Assembly (NCBI GenBank): GCA_002348225.1
Contig: DEAP01000121.1
Coordinates: 16,828-33,218, forward strand
From: Dehalococcoidia bacterium UBA2979
Lineage (GTDB): Bacteria > Chloroflexota > Dehalococcoidia > UBA2979
Length of the DNA stretch: 16,391 bases
Reading direction: 5' to 3'
The notes under the pieces are model-generated. The model saw only the letters and a list, made by a program, of their open reading frames with translations. It was not told the origin of the DNA and made no database searches. Both the position numbers and the translations under genes were made by a program. Positions 11,985-16,391 of this stretch are shown here, one piece after another (within the stretch, counting starts at the first letter, position 1; each line of letters starts with the position of its first letter).

Positions 11985-13228
11985 GCATGGAAACACTGGG
12001 GCCTCTTTCGGGGATTCGAGTACTCGATCATGGGCACGTGTGGGCCGGGCCTTTACTAGGGATGAGTTTTAAAGATATGGGAGCTGAGGTAATAAAAATT
12101 CAGTCGCCAAGCGGGAATTCTGGAGTCTCAATGGGCGGACGTGGAATGCCGGGAACCACTGCCGGCGGTGACGTCGAAGAACTCGATCCTATGGGATTCC
12201 ATGCTTTCGACCGCGGCAAGAAAAGTCTGACGCTTAATCTCCAGTCTCCAGAGGGTGTCGAAATTTACAAGCGGCTGGTCGCAAAAACAGATGTGATTGT
12301 TGAGAACTTCTCCGCTCGAGTCATGCCCGCGTTAGGTCTGGCATACGAGGTCTTATCCGAAATTAATCCACAAATAATTCTTGCGTCGTTATCTGCTTCA
12401 GGTGCCACGGAAGGTCCATGGAGAGACCTTGTCACCTACGGGCCATCGCTCGCAGCGTTATACGGAATAAAAAGCGTGCTTGGATACCACGACTCGGAAC
12501 ATCCTCAGGAAGACCAAGCTGATCTCGATCCTACGGCCGCAGGTCACGCATTTTTCGCGACTCTCGCGGCTCTCGAAGCTCGAGACAGAACGGGTAAAGG
12601 TCAGCATTTAGATATCGCGCAAGGAGAGGCATCTATCCAAAGAATAGGTGAGCCCATTATGGACTATCTCCTTACAGGGCGAATCGCAGGTCCTCAGGGA
12701 AATCGTTATCCAGGGATGGCTCCGCACGGCTTTTATCGCTGTAGCGGAGATGACAGTTGGATATCAATTTCTATCCGTGATGAAGATGAATGGACTCGAT
12801 TAATTGAGTTTTGCGGAGACATGGTACCGGCAATAAGAGACGAACGATTTTCCACCCTGAGTGACCGCCTTACGTTTCAGGACGAGTTGGATTCCATACT
12901 TGAGGGTTGGACACTCAATTATCAATCATGGGATCTCACACGACAACTGCAAAAAATTAGAATTCCTGCTTATCCAGTGATGGGGGCCATTGAACTAGCA
13001 GCAGACGAAAACTTTAACGCGCTCAATCAATCGAATCTTGTGATGCGCAATACGACATACTCAAAAGACGCTATCTATCGCGGGGTGGTCTGGAAACTCG
13101 ATGACGGCTGGGGTGAAATATCTGGTTCGCTCCCAAAAGCCGGGGCTGACAACAATGACATCTTGATTGACCTGCTAGGGTATGACGGAAATACTGTTAA
13201 GGACTTCGAGATGCGTGGTGTTATCTGA
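11981..13228 (+). CDS. Class III CoA-transferase (CaiB/BaiF/Frc family), subunit 2
   Basis: A 415-residue protein translated from an ATG inside the ATGA overlap with subunit 1, so the two are coupled. Family features: LSGIRVLDHGHVWAGPLLGMSFKDMGAEVIKI (9-40), FDRGKKSLTLNL (76-87), DVIVENFSARVMPALGL (104-120), and likely catalytic Asp183 in DLDPTAAGHAF followed by RTGKGQHLDIAQGEA. By eye Asp183 lines up with Asp175 of subunit 1 without gaps through the following helix. It carries the canonical VENF segment that the first subunit lacks. A Gly/Met-rich loop (~44-64) near the CoA-binding region is longer than usual. Role: activation of a carboxylate to its CoA thioester for the crotonases, SDR and flavoproteins of the cluster (inferred from context). 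Confidence 0.92.
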   Translation: MSMETLGPLSGIRVLDHGHVWAGPLLGMSFKDMGAEVIKIQSPSGNSGVSMGGRGMPGTTAGGDVEELDPMGFHAFDRGKKSLTLNLQSPEGVEIYKRLVAKTDVIVENFSARVMPALGLAYEVLSEINPQIILASLSASGATEGPWRDLVTYGPSLAALYGIKSVLGYHDSEHPQEDQADLDPTAAGHAFFATLAALEARDRTGKGQHLDIAQGEASIQRIGEPIMDYLLTGRIAGPQGNRYPGMAPHGFYRCSGDDSWISISIRDEDEWTRLIEFCGDMVPAIRDERFSTLSDRLTFQDELDSILEGWTLNYQSWDLTRQLQKIRIPAYPVMGAIELAADENFNALNQSNLVMRNTTYSKDAIYRGVVWKLDDGWGEISGSLPKAGADNNDILIDLLGYDGNTVKDFEMRGVI

Positions 13229-13275
13229 TCCGCTCGAATGCGCTAAGCTAGTCGGGCGTGAGTACGGGGGTATGA

Positions 13276-14082
13276 ATGTCAATCAACACGAATGGACTGT
13301 TAGAGGGTAAGGTAGCTGTAATCACAGGTGCCTCCCGTGGCATTGGTGAAGCCATTGCAATCCGCTACGCGATGGAAGGCGCGAAAGTCGTCGTATCAGC
13401 AAGAACAGTAGACGATGGTGACCATATCCTTCCAGGAAGCATGAATTCCGTTGTCCAGCGGATCAATGACGCGGGCGGTGAAGCAGCAGCAATTAGGTGT
13501 GACATGGCTTTAGCAGAAGATCGAATTGCCTTGATTGCAGAAACGGAAAAACTCTTTGGCGGAGTGGACATTCTGGTTAACAATGCCGCCGTAACTTATT
13601 TCATACCAATCGCAGATTTCCCCGACAAAAGGGAAAAACTCATGTTTGAGGTCCAGGTACACGGGCCAGTGCATCTCGCGCAACTAGCAATGGAAAACAT
13701 GAGACAAAAAAAGAATGGCTGGATTCTTAACATATCATCACACGCTGCGCTGCATCCTGAGGTAGATGCAGCAGGGTCTGGGGGCACTGTGTATGGGATG
13801 TGCAAGGCCGCACTAGAGCGCTTTTCCACAGGACTGGCCTCCGAGGTCAACGATCACAACATTCGTGTGAACGCAATTTCACCTGGATTGGTTGCGACGC
13901 CTGGGGTCGTTCATCATGGACTAGTGAATGACACCAATAAAGATCGTGTTGTTCCAGTGGAGAATATGGCGGAGGCATGTCTCAGACTCGTACACGATCA
14001 TGGAGGCCCACTTTCAGGACGTATTACTTACGCGGACGTCATGCTGGAAGAATTCTCTTTAGCGCCCGCAGAATTAATTTAA
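13276..14082 (+). CDS. Short-chain dehydrogenase/reductase (SDR)
   Basis: A 268-residue classical SDR of NAD(P)-dependent type. The cofactor motif TGASRGIG is at residues 17-24, NNAA at 102-105, ISS with the catalytic Ser at 153-155, YGMCK with Tyr173 and Lys177, and NAISPGLVATPG soon after. Arg43 in SARTVDD suggests an NADP preference, but this is weak evidence. The insert between Ser155 and Tyr173 is some five residues longer than in most SDRs. GGGG lies about six bases before the ATG. It lies 47 bases after the CoA-transferase pair and before an FMN-dependent enzyme, so a hydroxyacyl- or ketoacyl-CoA oxidoreductase role is plausible. No diagnostic motif for a specific substrate. Confidence 0.92.
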   Translation: MSINTNGLLEGKVAVITGASRGIGEAIAIRYAMEGAKVVVSARTVDDGDHILPGSMNSVVQRINDAGGEAAAIRCDMALAEDRIALIAETEKLFGGVDILVNNAAVTYFIPIADFPDKREKLMFEVQVHGPVHLAQLAMENMRQKKNGWILNISSHAALHPEVDAAGSGGTVYGMCKAALERFSTGLASEVNDHNIRVNAISPGLVATPGVVHHGLVNDTNKDRVVPVENMAEACLRLVHDHGGPLSGRITYADVMLEEFSLAPAELI

Positions 14083-14087
14083 ATTAT

Positions 14088-14105
14088 CGAGTTCAGCTGA
14101 GCTCG
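14088..14105. promoter_or_regulatory. 18-bp imperfect palindrome between SDR and NMO-like genes
   Basis: CGAGTTCAGCTGAGCTCG equals its own reverse complement except for one symmetric pair (positions 5 and 14). The centre TCAGCTGA is perfect. With no loop it looks more like a site for a dimeric DNA-binding protein than an RNA hairpin. It lies in the 61-base gap ahead of the ATG at 14144. No -10/-35 pair is obvious beside it. Confidence 0.35.
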
Positions 14106-14143
14106 TAGATTATTTGAGGAAGTCTTAAATTAAGGAGACAAAA

Positions 14144-15262
14144 ATGGAAGGCAACCCACTACACACACGGCTTTGCGAAGAATACGGTTGCGAAATACCG
14201 GTAGTCGCATTTGCTCATACAAAAGATGTTATTGCGGCAGTTTCGAATGCCGGTGGTATAGGTATCCTCGGGGCGACCGGCCTAAAACCAGAGGAACTCC
14301 GATCAGATATTGCATGGATTAGGGACAAGATTGGTGACAAGCCGTTCGGTGTCGATCTTCTTGTGCCAGCTTCATTTGTTGAAGGTAACCGCGAAGATTT
14401 AGATGAAATGATCCCCGACGAGCATCGGGAATTTGTAACACACATTAAGTCGGTTTCAGGTGCTCCTGATTCGCCACCACCCAGCGATATTGACCCGACT
14501 TACTCGGGTTATGAAAACCTGCTCGAGCGATCTAGACAACAGTTAGATGTCTTATTTGAGGAAAAAGTACCCATATTTGCCTCTGGTCTAGGAAGCCCCG
14601 CTTTCATCATTGAACGGGCTCATCAAGAGGGTATGAAAGTCTGGGGACTCGTTGGACTTCCTCGACAGGCGCGCAGACAGATTGAAGCAGGCGTGGATGT
14701 TGTAGTCGCCCAAGGTTATGACTCGGGCGGACACAGTGGAACCGTGGGCACCTTCACCCTGGTACCGGAAGTCGTAAAAATGGCGGAAGGCACAGACACG
14801 TTAGTGCTCACTGCGGGTGGAGTATCTAGCGGTAAACATCTTGCAGCTTCCATTGCTATGGGTTCAGCCGGAGTCTGGACAGGCACTATCTGGCTAGCTA
14901 CGCATGAATCAGAGACTGCCATGTTCCTAAAACAACGAATAATTGATTCGAAAGTAGAGGATGCAGTCCAGTCCAGGGCTATGTCTGGCAAACCAATCCG
15001 ACAACTCAGATCACGATGGTCAGATATCTGGAAAGAGGACGGAGCTCCTGATACGCTGCCCATGCCGCTTCAGGGTATGCTCGTGAATGACGTGCTCAGG
15101 GATATTAAGGAAGCCAATCTCGAAGATTGGATGACTACACCAGCTGGTCAAGCAATCGTTGGTATTGACGCGATTAAACCGGCCGCTGAGGTAGTGTATG
15201 ACATGGCTGACGAGGCACTTGAACTCTTTGAGCGTGCTACTGAAACGTCAGCCACCGCTTAA
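14144..15262 (+). CDS. FMN-dependent nitronate monooxygenase / NPD-family protein (IpdC-like possible)
   Basis: A 372-residue TIM-barrel flavoprotein of the 2-nitropropane dioxygenase family. Motifs in order: the substrate-loop start VSNAGGIGILGATGLKPEEL (33-52), PFGVDLLVP (67-75), ASGLGSP (146-152), GVDVVVAQGYDSGGHSG (183-199) with His197 and the FMN-phosphate Gly pair, and LVLTAGGVSSGKHLAASIAMGSAGVWTGT (220-248). Family members include nitronate monooxygenases, FabK-type enoyl reductases and IpdC, a flavin-dependent reductase of steroid ring degradation. In many the motif reads EAGGH; here Asp193-Ser194 replace Glu-Ala. In a setting of CoA-transferases, crotonases, an SDR and ETF, action on an acyl-CoA is more likely than nitronate oxidation (inference). 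AAGGAG eight bases before the ATG fixes the start. Confidence 0.9.
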   Translation: MEGNPLHTRLCEEYGCEIPVVAFAHTKDVIAAVSNAGGIGILGATGLKPEELRSDIAWIRDKIGDKPFGVDLLVPASFVEGNREDLDEMIPDEHREFVTHIKSVSGAPDSPPPSDIDPTYSGYENLLERSRQQLDVLFEEKVPIFASGLGSPAFIIERAHQEGMKVWGLVGLPRQARRQIEAGVDVVVAQGYDSGGHSGTVGTFTLVPEVVKMAEGTDTLVLTAGGVSSGKHLAASIAMGSAGVWTGTIWLATHESETAMFLKQRIIDSKVEDAVQSRAMSGKPIRQLRSRWSDIWKEDGAPDTLPMPLQGMLVNDVLRDIKEANLEDWMTTPAGQAIVGIDAIKPAAEVVYDMADEALELFERATETSATA

Positions 15263-15282
15263 TCCCACGTCAGGTATTTTCC

Positions 15283-15564
15283 ATGACTGAAAAAACGGAG
15301 CAGGGACAGCCAAGAGATTCGATGCAGATCACGCTTGATTCTGAACTTGTGGGCAGGCGGGCAGAGGCGGACGGTGGAACTCAAGTGGGTAACACTAATT
15401 TCGCGTCACGCGCAGCCTTTGAGGGTGTCCTAACCGGACGAAAAATAGTTCAGGGAGATCCCCCATGGTACTGGTTAGAAATTGGTCAATTATCGGTCAA
15501 ACCAGACGATTTCGAGGACGAGTTCGTCTGGTGTGAGGAATCCTACGTTTATTTCATCGACTGA
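15283..15564 (+). CDS. Small protein of unknown function, 93 residues
   Basis: It starts 20 bases after the NMO-like gene, with AGGT about eight bases before the ATG, and ends 24 bases before EtfB, so it sits inside the operon. It is acidic. The N-terminal ~14 residues are polar and probably disordered (a second ATG at residue 14 is possible). The middle has alternating strand-like segments (NTNFASRAAFEGVLTGRKIV). The C-terminal half is rich in aromatic and acidic residues (GDPPWYWLEIGQL, then DFEDEFVWCEES). No signal peptide, membrane helix, metal-binding motif or known family recognised. A role as an accessory or stabilising subunit of a neighbouring enzyme is conceivable from position only. 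Confidence 0.7.
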   Translation: MTEKTEQGQPRDSMQITLDSELVGRRAEADGGTQVGNTNFASRAAFEGVLTGRKIVQGDPPWYWLEIGQLSVKPDDFEDEFVWCEESYVYFID

Positions 15565-15588
15565 GTCTTTGGAGATATGAGGCACGCT

Positions 15589-16391
15589 ATGCATATTCTT
15601 GTCGCCGCAAAGCAAGTATTGGATCCTGATGGAATTAACAGTTACGCACTTTGGGGCCGTCTAGAAGTCAGTGAGGACGGACGAGGATTCAATACCGGTG
15701 AGACAGTTCCTCGTATTATCAATGCCTATGACGAACAAGCGATGGAAGCCGCACTGCAAATTGCAGAGACACGGGAGGATGTCCGAATCACGGCGGTCAC
15801 TGTCGGCTCAGATACAGCCCCTGATGTCCTGAAACGATGCTATGCAATGGGTGCTGAAAATACCATCCATGTGCACGACGAAGACAGCCGACCGGGTGAT
15901 CCGTTCCGAGTTTCCCAGATACTTGCAAGTGTGGCGGAGAACCTCGGAGATGTTGACTTAATTTTATGCGGTCGGCAGGGGTCTGATTATGACCAAGGAG
16001 CTGTTCCTGCCATACTGTCCGAGGATCTCGGACTGCCTTTCATTACCATGGCGGCTAAAGTGAAGTTAGATGAAGCAACAGGTTCACTGCATGTCGAGGT
16101 TGTGACTCCCGACGGACCGGAAACACTAGAATGCGATTTGCCGGCGGTGGTTGCCGTCAGTAATGAAATTGGTCAGCCACGTTATCCAAGTAGCCGGCGA
16201 ATGATTCAGGCCCGCCGCAACCCTCCTACTGTGTTTCAGGCGAGCGAGCTATTACAGGAGCCAACGACAGGAAAGATGAGTATCAAGCTCCTCACAGTCC
16301 CATTAGTGCAAGGCAACTGCGAGATAATTGAAGGGGGTGACCCGAAAGAGAAGGCATCACAGCTACTCCAGATCCTTCGCGAGCGAGGTGC
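15589..16391 (+). CDS. etfB: Electron transfer flavoprotein beta subunit (EtfB/FixA), 3' end outside window
   Basis: A frame open to the window edge gives 267 residues of an ETF beta subunit. It begins MHILVAAKQV, the usual EtfB start; GAGG six bases before ATG 15589 supports this over an in-frame ATG at 15577, which is only two bases after GGAG. Family motifs are INAYDEQAMEAALQIAE (44-60), ITAVTVGSD (67-75), DLILCGRQGSDYDQGAVPAILSEDLGLP (123-150) with the AMP-site region, and VVAVSNEIGQPRYPSSRRM (187-205). ETF accepts electrons from acyl-CoA dehydrogenases and related flavoenzymes and passes them to ETF:quinone oxidoreductase. Its place at the end of this cluster shows that a flavin-linked oxidation is part of the pathway. 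EtfA is expected just downstream. An ordinary, non-bifurcating type cannot be excluded or proved here. Confidence 0.95.
   Translation, partial: MHILVAAKQVLDPDGINSYALWGRLEVSEDGRGFNTGETVPRIINAYDEQAMEAALQIAETREDVRITAVTVGSDTAPDVLKRCYAMGAENTIHVHDEDSRPGDPFRVSQILASVAENLGDVDLILCGRQGSDYDQGAVPAILSEDLGLPFITMAAKVKLDEATGSLHVEVVTPDGPETLECDLPAVVAVSNEIGQPRYPSSRRMIQARRNPPTVFQASELLQEPTTGKMSIKLLTVPLVQGNCEIIEGGDPKEKASQLLQILRERG

Noticed and set aside
14716..15063. 115-aa minus-strand frame opposite the NPD-family gene
   Set aside because: It lies wholly within a well-supported gene with conserved motifs; its product looks like antisense composition.
1..16391. CRISPR array, insertion sequence, tRNA or rRNA
   Set aside because: No regularly spaced direct repeats, no transposase frame with terminal repeats and no cloverleaf or rRNA segments were seen on either strand by eye.

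Overview
This window carries a dense bacterial catabolic gene set. Codon use is even and GC content looks close to 50% by eye. No rRNA, tRNA, mobile element or CRISPR array is visible. FMN-dependent monooxygenase, sulfatase, several crotonases, class III CoA-transferases, nitronate-monooxygenase-like protein and ETF together suggest a free-living aerobic heterotroph that uses complex organic acids. Marine Chloroflexota of the SAR202 type and some Actinobacteriota or Proteobacteria carry such sets. The sequence alone does not fix the lineage, and no phylogenetic marker is present.

Left part (1-5100) is a mixed area with genes on both strands: the end of an aldo/keto reductase, a minus-strand membrane-anchored protein of unknown family, a cupredoxin lipoprotein with an intact type 1 copper motif, a possible 52-residue ORF, an SRPBCC-fold protein (minus), and a divergent NtaA/DszA-type flavin monooxygenase. 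The space between the last two holds four alternating TCAATC/GATTGA elements, which look like an operator. Then come a four-helix membrane protein, a doubtful small membrane ORF and an Arg-less Rid-family protein.

Right part (5176-16391) reads almost entirely rightward: a cytoplasmic formylglycine-type arylsulfatase, two adjacent crotonases sharing the same unusual Asp/Arg pair where hydratases have two Glu, two overlapping PNPOx-like flavin-barrel proteins, an NTF2-like protein, two overlapping class III (CaiB/BaiF/Frc) CoA-transferase subunits, an SDR, an FMN-dependent nitronate-monooxygenase/IpdC-like protein, a small unknown protein, and EtfB, which runs off the end. One 54-residue two-helix membrane protein lies on the minus strand at 10018-10182.

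Inferred joint function: removal of a sulfate ester, CoA activation of a carboxylate by CoA transfer, crotonase, SDR and flavin-reductase chemistry on the CoA thioester, and electron disposal through ETF. The crotonase + SDR + NPD-family reductase set resembles the logic of late steroid (hydrindane) ring degradation, but the substrate cannot be read from sequence. No acyl-CoA ligase, acyl-CoA dehydrogenase, thiolase, transporter, transcription regulator or formylglycine-generating enzyme lies within the window.
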